A stretch of DNA of 64,000 bases, from the NCBI GenBank assembly GCA_963799245.1, contig CAWCWN010000003.1:1798001-1862000 (forward strand), written 5' to 3'. The number at the start of each line of letters is the position of its first letter. Position 1 is the first letter of the stretch. The notes under the pieces are model-generated. The model was not told the origin of the DNA. It made no database searches and worked only from the letters and a program-made list of their open reading frames with translations. This DNA is from CAWCWN01 sp963799245 (GTDB taxonomy: Bacteria; Chloroflexota; Ktedonobacteria; Ktedonobacterales; Ktedonobacteraceae). The position numbers and the translations under genes were made by a program. Of the stretch, positions 7,867-16,836 are shown piece by piece.

Positions 7867-8502
7867 ATGCAGAAATCAGCTACGCAAAATATAAATACTC
7901 TGCAAACTGCTGTGCCAACGGGGGCGATAACAGCGCCTGAAGTTGGGGGGGCCATTGAGAGCCTGCTCTTCGTCTCAGGAAGGCCTCTCGAACGCGCCGA
8001 GCTGCGAAAATTGCTGGATATCGATGAAACGATGCTGCATCAGGCTCTGGCGTCATTAGAGCAACAGTTGGAGCACCAGGGCCGCGGTATTCGTTTGCAA
8101 CTGCTCGGCGAGCAGGTACAGCTGGTGACCGCCCCAGAGAATGCGCGCTACGTGGCGGGTCTGTTGGGCCTGCCAATGACGGCCAGGTTAACGACAGCAG
8201 CCCTGGAGACGCTGGCAGTCATTTCGTATCGCCAGCCGGCTACCCGCGCTCAGATCGAAGCGGTGCGCGGCGTCAACAGCGATCGGGCCCTGACGAGCTT
8301 AATTCAGCACGGGCTGGTGGCGGAGGTGGGGCGTGCGCAAACGGTTGGCAGACCCGCGCTCTTTGGTACAACTCCCGAGTTTTTACAACTCTTTGGTTTA
8401 ACGCGCCTTGATCAGCTGCCGCGGGTCGACGTGCTGCAGCGGGCACAGGGGCAGGAGCCATCCCGGGCGCAGGCTCTCGAAAGGTATGGCGATGCAGAAT
8501 GA
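7867..8502 (+). CDS. scpB: Segregation and condensation protein B
   Basis: ScpB, a winged-helix subunit of the SMC-ScpA-ScpB condensin that compacts and segregates chromosomes. The 211 residues hold two winged-helix domains (about 24-100 and 105-175). Family hallmarks include ESLLFVSGRPL near the N-terminus and LAVISYRQPATRAQIEAVRGVNSD in the second domain. scpA is not adjacent. A TATAAT lies at 7852-7857, only ten bases before the ATG, and no ribosome-binding site is visible, so the mRNA may be nearly leaderless. The 3' end overlaps the start of the nuclease IV gene by 11 bases, which suggests coupled translation. Confidence 0.93.
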   Translation: MQKSATQNINTLQTAVPTGAITAPEVGGAIESLLFVSGRPLERAELRKLLDIDETMLHQALASLEQQLEHQGRGIRLQLLGEQVQLVTAPENARYVAGLLGLPMTARLTTAALETLAVISYRQPATRAQIEAVRGVNSDRALTSLIQHGLVAEVGRAQTVGRPALFGTTPEFLQLFGLTRLDQLPRVDVLQRAQGQEPSRAQALERYGDAE

Positions 8503-9424
8503 CATACCACAGTCGGTGCGAGGCGGCATCGATGCCCCCGGCCGCCGCGGTCCTCGTATTGGTCGCCATATGCCAACCAACTCAAAGGCTGTAAGGGCCG
8601 CGCAGATAGCGCGCGAGCTTGGCTGCGACGCCATTCAGATTTTTGCCAGTAATCCGACGGGCTGGCGACCCGCGGCAGACGACCCTGCAGGTTGCGCAGC
8701 CTTCGCGCAGTCCGCACGCGCCCTTGGTCTTGAGCCGGTGGTTATTCATGCTCCCTACCTTATAAACCTGGCCTCGCCCGAAGATGGCATCTGGGGGAAG
8801 TCGCTTAGTCTGTTGAGCTGGACGATGTCTAGGGGCGCTCAACTGGGCGCAAGGTACGTGGTTTTTCATACGGGCAGCCACCGCGGGGCGGGTGTGGATG
8901 CGGGCATCAGGCGCATTGTCCAGGCGCTTGAGCATATTTTGCTTGAAACGCCCCCGGAGGTGCTCCTGTTGCTGGAGAATGACGTGGGCGCGGGTAACTC
9001 GCTGGGGCATAGCTTTGAACAGCTTGCTACGATTCTCAATATGTTACCGCTATATGCCGACCGCCTGGGTGTTTGCCTCGATACGGCCCATTTGTGGGGG
9101 GCCGGGCACGATATTTCCAGCCCGCAAAGTGCGCTGGCGGTGCTTGCACAGGTGGATGAGACGATTGGGCTGGCACGCGTCAAGGTCATTCATCTTAATG
9201 ACACAGAGAAGGCCCTGGGCAGCCACCGCGATGTTCATGCACGCGTGGGAGAAGGGGTGATCGGCGCGCAAGGTTTGCGCACGCTGCTGCTCGATAGCCG
9301 CCTTGAACATGTGGCGGTGTTATTGGAGACACCAATCAAAAGCGCTGAAGACGGTAAAGAGGATTGGGAACATGACAGGCAACACCTGGCCAGGGTTATG
9401 CAGTTGCTGGACAAGAGGGCTTAG
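8492..9424 (+). CDS. nfo: Deoxyribonuclease IV (AP endonuclease, EndoIV family)
   Basis: Endonuclease IV family: cuts the backbone 5' to abasic sites in base excision repair and uses three zinc ions in a TIM barrel. 310 residues from the ATG at 8492, chosen because AAAGG lies eight bases upstream; an ATG six bases earlier is also possible. Zinc-ligand motifs appear in order: VIHAPY, VFHTGSH, LLENDVGAGNSLG, CLDTAHLWGAGHD, HLNDTEKALGSHRDVHARVGEG and a C-terminal LLETP. The N-terminus reads GPRIGRHMPTNSKAV, close to the family's IGAHVS start. It overlaps scpB and is convergent with the large surface-protein gene. Confidence 0.9.
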   Translation: MQNDIPQSVRGGIDAPGRRGPRIGRHMPTNSKAVRAAQIARELGCDAIQIFASNPTGWRPAADDPAGCAAFAQSARALGLEPVVIHAPYLINLASPEDGIWGKSLSLLSWTMSRGAQLGARYVVFHTGSHRGAGVDAGIRRIVQALEHILLETPPEVLLLLENDVGAGNSLGHSFEQLATILNMLPLYADRLGVCLDTAHLWGAGHDISSPQSALAVLAQVDETIGLARVKVIHLNDTEKALGSHRDVHARVGEGVIGAQGLRTLLLDSRLEHVAVLLETPIKSAEDGKEDWEHDRQHLARVMQLLDKRA

Positions 9425-9432
9425 CTCCTATT

Positions 9433-12400
9433 TCAGTTGACCGTCAACGTCACGGTTACCGTCTGGGGTGGGCCCAGCGATGGTGTAATCACGACTGTGG
9501 CAGTATAGGGGCCGCTGCCCAGAGCAGTGCCGATTACGTCAATGTTGAAGGGAATGCTGCTGGTCGCGTTTGCTTCCACGCTGCCGCCCTTCACGCCCAG
9601 CGACAACCATGCCTGTGAGGGGGCGCCTGCCGTCCAGGTCAGCCCGCCGCCGCTATTGGTGAGTAAGAGAGATTGAGCCGGCGGGTTGATGCCCGCATTG
9701 GTGGTGTAGGAGAGCGTGTTCGTATTGAGCTGCATGGCCGGTGGCGCGATATTGATGGTGATGCTTACCTTGAAGGGGCTGCCGGAGACGACATTACCCG
9801 TCAGCAAATCTGTGGCACTCACAATGACGCTGCCCCTAAAGCTGGAGCCACCGGCTACACCGCTCGCGTCGACGATGACCCCTAGCAAGGTACCTGTCCC
9901 CCCCGCCAGGTTTGTGCCGGAGCTGGCCGAGAGCGAGACAAAGGCAGGCGCATCCCCACCTGGCAGCGCTGTCCAGTTCAAGGGCTCGCCGCCCGTATTG
10001 CTAATCTCGATTGCTTGAGACGTTGTGCCGGTGGCGACATCGAAGGTCAGCGTTGAGGTACTCAGCGCGAGCGCAGGGGGTGCGAGCACATGCAACGTCA
10101 CGGCGATCGTTTGTGGGCTTCCCATGATGGTGATACCGCCTGCGCTCACCGCCGCCAGAGAGATGGTATCACTATAATTGCCGCTGTTGAGGGTGCTCGC
10201 TGTCGCGCTGATGGTGAAAGAGGCTTCTCCCCTGCCGCTGGCTATCGCCGCGGGCGTTATGGCTAACCAGCTCTGTGTCACAGTCGGAATGATGGTGATT
10301 TTGCCTGTGCACGCTCCGAGGATGCCGATCGTGAAACTGCGCCTGGCCGGGAGAGGATTTGAGCCGCGCTCGCTGTTAAACGTCTCGTTCGTTACAGACG
10401 GTGCCTGCAGCGTACAGGGAGGTTGAACAGCCAGGGTAATCACGAGTGGGTGGGGAGCGCTGGCAGAAGCATGAGTTATGCTGTCGACGGCCATTATGCC
10501 TACCTGAGCTGTATAAGAGCCCGCGCGCAGCTCCGCGAGCGCGACTCCAATATCCGTCAGGGTAGATGCCGTCGGGCCGACAGAGCCAACTGCAGGCTTT
10601 GTCGTGATCCATGGGCCATTGGCAATAGATAGCGCCCAGTTCAGCCTGTGCTTACAGGTGCTGTTGGCAGCGATGGTCACAGGCTGCGCGGCGGGATTGG
10701 GCTGGCCAGTGACGCCGCTGAATGTCAAAGCGCTTGGCGTCATGCTGATGGTACAGGGCTGTAGCACTTTAAGGGTGATAGGGATAATCTGCGGGCTGTC
10801 GAGAGTCGCATGCCCGGCGCTATCTACAGCTGTAATCGTGATTGCTCCTGTATAGGTATTGGGGGTCAGTCCGGGGAGCATTGCTACCTGCACCTGAGGT
10901 CTGGCAGATTCTTGTGGGTAGAGACTGCCGCTCGTTGACGTCAAGCTCAACCACGCGCCGCCGGAGCTGGTGGAGGCGCTTGCCCGCCAGCTGAAAGCGC
11001 TATTACCTGTATTGCTGATGGTAAGCCTCTGAGCCGCCGGTGCCTGGGCCTGGCCGGCAATTCCATTGAAGCTCATCTGTGTCGATGATGTGGTGATAAT
11101 TGGCGTGGCGCCCTGAGCGCTTGCTATGGTCAGCGCTACAGGCACTGTCTGCGTGCCGACCGCTGTGCTGAAAATAATCAAGGCAGAGTACTGGCCTGGC
11201 TTGAGCCCCGCGACGTTAATGCTGACCACGGGAAACGAGGAGGTGGTGCCACTTGGGGGGGAGATGGTCAGCCAGCGACCGGCGCTATTCGTGATAGCTA
11301 TAGCGCTCCACTTCAGTGGCTGGGTGCAGCTCTGGCTTGCGTTCACGCTAACGGTCTGGGATGCGGGCGCCCGTTGTAAATAGAGACTGGCAAAGGTAAG
11401 GCTGCCGGGCGATACCTGCAGGGAGCACTGCGCTGCGATTGTGAGGCTGATATAGACGCTTTGTGGGCTGTCTTGAGCCAGCCCTGTAAACGTCACAAAT
11501 GCGCCGTAGGTACCTGGCAACTGGTTGCTGCTATTGACACTGACCACTACAGCCTGGCTGCCGCCCTGCGCGACACTGCCAGAGAGTGAGGTAAGCGCCA
11601 GCCAATCACTTCCTCCTTGAATGAAGGCGCTCCACTGCAATCCTCGCGCACCTGGATTGCTCAGCGTGACCACCTGGGCGGGGGGACTGGAGCCGTTATC
11701 AGCGCCGCTGAAGGCAAGCACGGGAGGCGTCAGTTGTAAGACGGCCCTGTTGCTAACCTGGAGCCGGCGCGTGCGCATTTTTACCGGTAAGGTAGCCTGG
11801 CCGGCATTGGAGATAAAGATGACCTGGCCAGCATAGGAGCCAGGATGTAAATTGGCGCGCTCGGCTGCGATCATTACATGGATAGCCTGGCCGCTGGCGA
11901 AGGTTCCGTCCCTGGGACTGAGCAGTAACCAGGGCTCGGTTGTTGTAGCCTGCCAGGAGATCTGCCCACCTCCCGCGTTGGCCAGGGTGAGCATCTGCAT
12001 GCTGTTGGTAGCCTGGTCCTCGTCACCAAGGTCGACTATGCTGCTTGAGAGCAGGAGGTGGGCCGGCCGTAGTGGTGCGCTATGACCTGTAACGAGAATG
12101 GCGAAGGCCGCGCTTTTGTGCAAGTGGGCATCCTCCGCGCGGATGATGTGTGGACCTGCTTGCCAGTCAGGAGTGACAAGCAGCGTATCAGTAAAATTGC
12201 CCTGGCCATTGGCCTGGGTAATCGTGCGATCGCCTGTATCGACAGCAGGGATAGCCGCATCGCGCGTCAGGCCGATGGGCGTATGAGGGCTAAAATTAGT
12301 GCCGCGTACGGTAATCACCGCTCCCAGGGCCACGGTAGAAGGGGTGATCTGCAGCGCAAGAGTGGTGTTGTGCGAGGTCACCTGCGCCCCGACGGTGTGC

Positions 12401-12912
12401 CCCAGCGTTACGATTATGCCCAGCAGCCCTCCGCAGACAACCGCAGCCGCGAGCAGCGTGCTCAGCCAGAAGAATGGTGAATGCCGCCGCTGCCGTCTTG
12501 CTCTGGGGATGTATGCCGCTGGTGGAGGAGGAGGAAGCTGCGCATAGGGAGGTACAGCCGCGGGTATGCGTGGTTGGGAAGGCGCGCGCGGAGGTCGTTC
12601 TTGCTCGTTGACGACCCTGTGCCAGTTTGCACTGCGCCCAGGCGCTGGAGTGGGTAGAGCGCCGGCGGGGGAGGAGAGCTGGCTTTGCATGGACGTCTGC
12701 GCAGAAAACGTCTCGCTCAGTTCGATAGCAGTGGCGTCTGCGTAGTTGGCGCTGTCCAGGATGAAGAAGCGTGGTACCCTGAGACTGCGAGGACGGGATA
12801 TTCTTGCCGTGACGCTGGTGGGCGATGGAACGAGGTTTGCGCCACAGGCGGCACAAAAGTTTGCGCAGTTAGGTTGTGGTTCATCACAATTTGGACAACG
12901 TATAACTCTCAC
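9433..12912 (-). CDS. Zinc-ribbon / transmembrane / BACON-repeat surface protein
   Basis: An 1159-residue protein of unknown role with a readable layout. A cytoplasmic zinc ribbon sits at the N-terminus (Cys6/Cys9 and Cys20/Cys23), then a proline-rich linker (about 80-140) and one membrane helix (about 147-171, FFWLSTLLAAAVVCGG). Outside comes an IPT/TIG-like immunoglobulin domain (about 183-275), followed by about eight BACON-like repeats of 90-110 residues, each with an L-x-F or S-F strand, WLxLS and SGS motifs. BACON domains bind carbohydrate or protein. With the zinc ribbon inside the cell it may link an outside ligand to an inside partner; that is inference. It stands as a single gene, convergent with nfo. 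Confidence 0.8.
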   Translation of the reverse strand: MRVIRCPNCDEPQPNCANFCAACGANLVPSPTSVTARISRPRSLRVPRFFILDSANYADATAIELSETFSAQTSMQSQLSSPAGALPTPAPGRSANWHRVVNEQERPPRAPSQPRIPAAVPPYAQLPPPPPAAYIPRARRQRRHSPFFWLSTLLAAAVVCGGLLGIIVTLGHTVGAQVTSHNTTLALQITPSTVALGAVITVRGTNFSPHTPIGLTRDAAIPAVDTGDRTITQANGQGNFTDTLLVTPDWQAGPHIIRAEDAHLHKSAAFAILVTGHSAPLRPAHLLLSSSIVDLGDEDQATNSMQMLTLANAGGGQISWQATTTEPWLLLSPRDGTFASGQAIHVMIAAERANLHPGSYAGQVIFISNAGQATLPVKMRTRRLQVSNRAVLQLTPPVLAFSGADNGSSPPAQVVTLSNPGARGLQWSAFIQGGSDWLALTSLSGSVAQGGSQAVVVSVNSSNQLPGTYGAFVTFTGLAQDSPQSVYISLTIAAQCSLQVSPGSLTFASLYLQRAPASQTVSVNASQSCTQPLKWSAIAITNSAGRWLTISPPSGTTSSFPVVSINVAGLKPGQYSALIIFSTAVGTQTVPVALTIASAQGATPIITTSSTQMSFNGIAGQAQAPAAQRLTISNTGNSAFSWRASASTSSGGAWLSLTSTSGSLYPQESARPQVQVAMLPGLTPNTYTGAITITAVDSAGHATLDSPQIIPITLKVLQPCTISMTPSALTFSGVTGQPNPAAQPVTIAANSTCKHRLNWALSIANGPWITTKPAVGSVGPTASTLTDIGVALAELRAGSYTAQVGIMAVDSITHASASAPHPLVITLAVQPPCTLQAPSVTNETFNSERGSNPLPARRSFTIGILGACTGKITIIPTVTQSWLAITPAAIASGRGEASFTISATASTLNSGNYSDTISLAAVSAGGITIMGSPQTIAVTLHVLAPPALALSTSTLTFDVATGTTSQAIEISNTGGEPLNWTALPGGDAPAFVSLSASSGTNLAGGTGTLLGVIVDASGVAGGSSFRGSVIVSATDLLTGNVVSGSPFKVSITINIAPPAMQLNTNTLSYTTNAGINPPAQSLLLTNSGGGLTWTAGAPSQAWLSLGVKGGSVEANATSSIPFNIDVIGTALGSGPYTATVVITPSLGPPQTVTVTLTVN

Positions 12913-13113
12913 TGCCGTCCCCTATTGTATGCATTTCCTTCTTTTCGACCTGTTTAAGTTTACGAGATAGGTATGCGGCTGTCAACCATAATGAGCAGGT
13001 TGGAGAGGGCTGTGGAGTTACTACGAGTGTAGACCTGCTGAGAAATTGCGAGAATGAATTTTTATATAATTTACAATTTCCGAATTTTCTAAGCCGCTTG
13101 CGACTTCTTTTTA

Positions 13114-13142
13114 TTGACAAATTTGGAGTGAGAGGCTACAAT
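13114..13142 (+). promoter_or_regulatory. Promoter of the toxin-antitoxin operon
   Basis: TTGACA (13114-13119), a 17-base spacer and TACAAT (13137-13142): a strong housekeeping promoter starting transcription near 13149, about 40 bases before the antitoxin gene. An interrupted GAAGGCTTC palindrome just downstream could serve as an operator. Confidence 0.75.
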
Positions 13143-13187
13143 TAGAAGAGACTTGAAGGCTTCATGTAAAAATTAGGAGGCAGATTC

Positions 13188-13514
13188 ATGGCTGTTGTGC
13201 ATTCCGAGCTTTTTCGTCATGAGAACCTCATTCGCAAATCTATACAAATCCCCTCGACGCAGCACAAAGAGCTAAAAGCGCTTGCCGTTGAACTAGAATC
13301 CTCGCTGGGAGATGTTGTGGAGACGATTATGGAATTGATGCAGCAAGATAATTATCAGCAGTTAAAGATGGCCATCCTTCAGAAGCGCGAACGTGAACTC
13401 TCCTCTCTCTCTCACTCCCTTGACGAAGCCTATGACTACCTTGGTTCCCTCCCAGAAACACTCGCTGACGCCGGGTTCTTTTTTGACGCAGGTCACGAGG
13501 GTATGGTCGCGTAA
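13188..13514 (+). CDS. Putative antitoxin, ribbon-helix-helix-like
   Basis: A 108-residue protein, probably the antitoxin of the MazF-type toxin encoded 22 bases downstream. The segment at about 16-52 (IRKSIQIPSTQHKELKALAVELESSLGDVVETIMELM) has the pattern of a ribbon-helix-helix DNA-binding domain: one strand, then two helices. The charged C-terminal half could wrap the toxin. The start is well supported by TTAGGAGG seven bases upstream. Antitoxins of this kind usually repress their own promoter, here the strong one at 13114-13142. The sequence matches no antitoxin family I know, so the call rests on position and fold pattern. Confidence 0.65.
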   Translation: MAVVHSELFRHENLIRKSIQIPSTQHKELKALAVELESSLGDVVETIMELMQQDNYQQLKMAILQKRERELSSLSHSLDEAYDYLGSLPETLADAGFFFDAGHEGMVA

Positions 13515-13536
13515 TTCGCAATGAATTTTAAGGTAT

Positions 13537-13977
13537 GTGTGCATGAGTAGTGAGGCCAGGCAATCACAACCGCCCAGCCCTCAACAAGCAAGACAACAGG
13601 AAACCAATTCTTCCCCTCTGCAGCCGCCAGTTCCCAGGCGAGGTGAGATCTGGGACGTCAACTGGTCGCCTGGCCGTGGTGCTGAACAACAGGGTATACG
13701 CCCCGCGTTGATCGTTCAAAACGATCGTGGTAACGCTTCTCTTACCTATCCCCTGACAATCGTTGCTGCGATGAGCCGAACAGAACGCGAACTGCCCCTG
13801 CATGTACGTATTACTCCCTCCGAAGAGAACGGCCTGAGCGATGCCACCGACGTCAAATGCGAGCAAGTGATGACGATCGAAAAGTCGCGCCTTGTACGTC
13901 GTCGCGGCTATATCAGTCCTGAAGAGCTCGGCCGCGTTGACACAGCCCTCAGATTAAGCCTGAATTTATTGCCCTGA
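13537..13977 (+). CDS. PemK/MazF-family toxin (mRNA interferase)
   Basis: A 146-residue member of the PemK/MazF family, sequence-specific endoribonucleases that stop translation when released from their antitoxin. The N-terminal 35 residues are a Gln/Pro-rich extension. The domain starts at PRRGEIWDVNWSPGRGAEQQGIRPALIVQND, which holds the RGEIW and RPALIVQ motifs. DATDVKCEQVMTIEKSRL follows, including the conserved Cys-Glu-Gln. The family core is about 110 residues, so the extension explains the length. It lies directly behind the putative antitoxin and is likely on the same mRNA. Whether this is an active toxin cannot be told from the sequence. Confidence 0.85.
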   Translation: MCMSSEARQSQPPSPQQARQQETNSSPLQPPVPRRGEIWDVNWSPGRGAEQQGIRPALIVQNDRGNASLTYPLTIVAAMSRTERELPLHVRITPSEENGLSDATDVKCEQVMTIEKSRLVRRRGYISPEELGRVDTALRLSLNLLP

Positions 13978-14194
13978 TACATCTGAAGCGGCCCTGCAGT
14001 GCTGGCGGGTGACCTCCTAATTGTCGAGCATGCGCAAGCTTGCCTACAGAAGCATGACGTATGCCTTTAAATGGCCCCTATGGCTGGTATCCAATAATCC
14101 ACTTGGCTGTAGCGGCTCTTCTGTCCAAAATGATAAAATGATGGCAACAGGTTATATATGCACCCCATCCAAGCATAGCAGGAGTTAGAGAGTC

Positions 14195-15082
14195 ATGCAG
14201 AAGCAGACAGGAACAATATCAGTCAAACGGGCCTTCCCCGAAATGCTCAAAGGAGGAGTCATCTGCGATGTGGTGGATGCCGAACAGGCACGCATCGCCG
14301 AAGAGGCGGGGGCATGCGCGGTTATGGCATTGGAGCGCGTGCCTGCCGATATTCGTGCGCATGGTGGTGTCGCGCGTATGAGCGATCCCGAGCTTATTAT
14401 TCAAATCAAGGAGGCCGTCACGATTCCTGTCATGGCCAAATGCCGTATTGGTCACTTTGTGGAAGCCGAGATCTTACAGGCCATTGGCGTGGATTGCATC
14501 GATGAGTCGGAGGTGTTGACGCCGGCCGATGAGCATTTCCATGTGAACAAGCACCTTTTCTCGGTACCGTTTGTGTGTGGCGCGCGCAACCTGGGCGAGG
14601 CGCTGCGGCGTATCGGTGAGGGTGCGGCCATGATCCGCACAAAGGGCGAAGCCGGCTCTGGCAATGTCGTAGAGGCCGTCCGTCATATGCGAACCATTAT
14701 GGATGGCATCCGTCGCCTGCAAATGCTGCCTGAGGAAGAGTGGATGACCGAGGCCAAGGAGCTGGGAGCGCCCTATGAGTTGGTGAGCGAAGTCGCCCGC
14801 ACAGGAAAACTGCCCGTGGTCAACTTCTCAGCGGGTGGTATCGCCACGCCGGCCGACGCGGCCCTCATGATGCGCCTGGGAGCGGAGGGCATCTTCGTAG
14901 GTTCGGGTATCTTCAAGTCGGGCGATCCGATGAAGCGTGCCAAAGCCATTGTCCGTGCCACCACTCACTACCAGGATGCGGCCATCGTTGCGGATGTCTC
15001 GCGCAGTATCGGCGAGCCAATGGTCGGCATTAATATTGACACCCTGCCCGAGGAGCAGTTAATGGCACGCCGCGGCTGGTAA
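14195..15082 (+). CDS. pdxS: Pyridoxal 5'-phosphate synthase, lyase subunit
   Basis: PdxS (YaaD) makes pyridoxal 5'-phosphate from ribose 5-phosphate, glyceraldehyde 3-phosphate and ammonia. The 295 residues match the family length. Conserved stretches include FPEMLKGGVICDVVDAEQA at the N-terminus, VMAKCRIGHFVEAEIL with the Schiff-base lysine, and the second catalytic lysine in RTKGEAGSG. The phosphate-binding loop NFSAGGIATPADAALMMRLG follows, then GIFVGSGIFKSGDP. It forms a dodecamer that binds PdxT. It is followed 12 bases later by pdxT, the usual two-gene operon for de novo vitamin B6 synthesis. Confidence 0.97.
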   Translation: MQKQTGTISVKRAFPEMLKGGVICDVVDAEQARIAEEAGACAVMALERVPADIRAHGGVARMSDPELIIQIKEAVTIPVMAKCRIGHFVEAEILQAIGVDCIDESEVLTPADEHFHVNKHLFSVPFVCGARNLGEALRRIGEGAAMIRTKGEAGSGNVVEAVRHMRTIMDGIRRLQMLPEEEWMTEAKELGAPYELVSEVARTGKLPVVNFSAGGIATPADAALMMRLGAEGIFVGSGIFKSGDPMKRAKAIVRATTHYQDAAIVADVSRSIGEPMVGINIDTLPEEQLMARRGW

Positions 15083-15094
15083 AGTACATGGATA

Positions 15095-15727
15095 GTGACA
15101 GAAGTAAATTACAACCCGGGGCTGCGTATAGGCGTATTAGCATTACAGGGCGATTTTGAGGCGCACCAGCGAGCACTACAATGTGCAGCTTCTGAATTAT
15201 GCCGGGCCATAGAAATACAAGCGGTCCGTCTACCCAAGCAATTGGCAGAATTAGATGGTATAATAATACCAGGTGGTGAAAGTACCACCATTGGCAAACT
15301 GATTGTGTTGTACGGCTTCGAGGAAGTCTTGCAACAGAAAATTCGTGAAGGCTTCCCCGTCTGGGGAACATGTGCTGGATTGATATTGTTGGCCAGAGAG
15401 ACGGATAATGCCATGGCAGGTCAACCTTTGTTGGCTTCGATGCACATTCGAGTCCGTCGCAACGCATTTGGTAGTCAGCGGGAAAGTTTTGAAACTGATC
15501 TGTCTGTGCCAGTACTGGGAGAAGCGCCATTCCACGCGTTCTTCATTCGCGGCCCCGCCGTTGAGGAGGTCGGCCCGCAGGTAGAGACGCTGGCAACGCT
15601 CGACGATGGAACCATCGTCGCTGTCCGTGAAGGAGCCTTGCTTGGCACCGCATTTCATCCGGAGGTTTCAGAGGATCCACGTTTTCATAACTACTTTCTC
15701 CGCATAGTACAGAGCGTCAAAGAATAG
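15095..15727 (+). CDS. pdxT: Pyridoxal 5'-phosphate synthase, glutaminase subunit
   Basis: PdxT (YaaE), a class I glutaminase that feeds ammonia to PdxS. 210 residues. The active-site parts are clear: IIPGGESTTIGKL, the nucleophile cysteine in WGTCAGLILLA, and the His-Glu pair in TAFHPEVSEDPRFH. The start is GTG at 15095, twelve bases behind the pdxS stop. The N-terminus LRIGVLALQGDFEAH is a family hallmark. The protein is about ten residues longer than common homologues, through a short extension at the start. Confidence 0.96.
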   Translation: MTEVNYNPGLRIGVLALQGDFEAHQRALQCAASELCRAIEIQAVRLPKQLAELDGIIIPGGESTTIGKLIVLYGFEEVLQQKIREGFPVWGTCAGLILLARETDNAMAGQPLLASMHIRVRRNAFGSQRESFETDLSVPVLGEAPFHAFFIRGPAVEEVGPQVETLATLDDGTIVAVREGALLGTAFHPEVSEDPRFHNYFLRIVQSVKE

Positions 15728-15768
15728 GGGCGCGTTCATTGCGCCCGTAGATGACGCGGGAGTAATGG

Positions 15769-16821
15769 ATGATACGACCGGTACTGTACGTTGATTTGCC
15801 GGGAATCATCTACTCAATTGATCGCCGCGCGCGCAATAAACAGCACGAGCTCGCAAACTTTGTCTGCTGGCTCGAGCCGGAGGAAAAGCGTCTCCCTCTG
15901 TCACCAATACTGCGGAATATGTTTCCGTTGAATCCTGCCTCGCGTACCTGGATTTGTGAAGACCACTGGCGCATCCTGGGTTTTGCCCAGGTGCAAGAGC
16001 GTCCATTGCACACCATGTGGGATATCTCCTTCCTAGCTTCCATGGTCCAGCGCAATGTCTCCGGTGATGATGTCCTGACCGCGCTGCTCGAATATATGCT
16101 TGAGATGGCGACCATGCATGGCATCCTGCGAATTTTCGCCAAGGTTGAGGATGAGATTCCAGAACAGGAACTGTTCCAGCGGGCTGGCTTCCAACGGTAT
16201 GCCCGCGAATTGACGTATGTGTATGATCCTGTAGGGACGCAGCCCATAGCGCCAGATAAACCAACTTCCGGCCTTCCCTCACTACGACGCTGGAATCGCC
16301 ACCACGTGTGGGGATTGCACCAGCTCTATCGTGCTGCCACACCTCAACGGGTGCAAACGGCGGAGATGCTGGAGAATAGTGAGGAGTTTGCTAAATTACA
16401 TATCGGGTCACTCCGTCCGTTGCCATTCCCCTTTGCCGGGGGGAGTGAGAACTATGTGTGTGACATGGGCGTTCGCTTGGGGGCCTGGCTGCGCCTCTGT
16501 CGAGGTACTGGCTCGGCTCCGCATCAACTTTCTCTTATTGTCCATCCTGAGCATGCTGAACTGGCCGAACCGCTTTTGCGCTTTGGCATCAGAAGGCTCC
16601 AGGAGGAGAGTGTGCGCCGCATCTATTGTCAGGTGCGAGAGTACCAGTCTTTTGTAATCGCCGCTCTGCGCAATAGTGGATTTGAGCAGGCCTCGACCAG
16701 GGCCCTGCTCGTGCGCCACATAGCCCTCCTGGCTATGCGACCGCGCACCGTCCCCGCACTGGAGCAACGAGTGGTCTACGGCGTGAAGGGACTGGGGACG
16801 GTCAATTCTCGCCAGCAATGA
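15769..16821 (+). CDS. GNAT-like protein, unknown substrate
   Basis: A 350-residue protein with the outline of two tandem GNAT (acetyltransferase) folds. The first half contains a strand-helix pattern ending in GILRIFAKVEDEIPEQELFQRAGFQRYARELTYVYD, where ELFQRAGFQRYARE matches the typical C-terminal GNAT motif (neighbour helix, then Gly-Phe). The second half ends similarly (IYCQVREYQSFVIAALRNSGFEQASTRALLVRHI). No clear acetyl-CoA loop (Q/RxxGxG/A) is visible, so catalysis is uncertain. It sits between pdxT and the R3H ATPase in the same direction, 15 bases before the latter. Confidence 0.6.
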   Translation: MIRPVLYVDLPGIIYSIDRRARNKQHELANFVCWLEPEEKRLPLSPILRNMFPLNPASRTWICEDHWRILGFAQVQERPLHTMWDISFLASMVQRNVSGDDVLTALLEYMLEMATMHGILRIFAKVEDEIPEQELFQRAGFQRYARELTYVYDPVGTQPIAPDKPTSGLPSLRRWNRHHVWGLHQLYRAATPQRVQTAEMLENSEEFAKLHIGSLRPLPFPFAGGSENYVCDMGVRLGAWLRLCRGTGSAPHQLSLIVHPEHAELAEPLLRFGIRRLQEESVRRIYCQVREYQSFVIAALRNSGFEQASTRALLVRHIALLAMRPRTVPALEQRVVYGVKGLGTVNSRQQ

Positions 16822-16836
16822 GGTGATAAACTGCCT

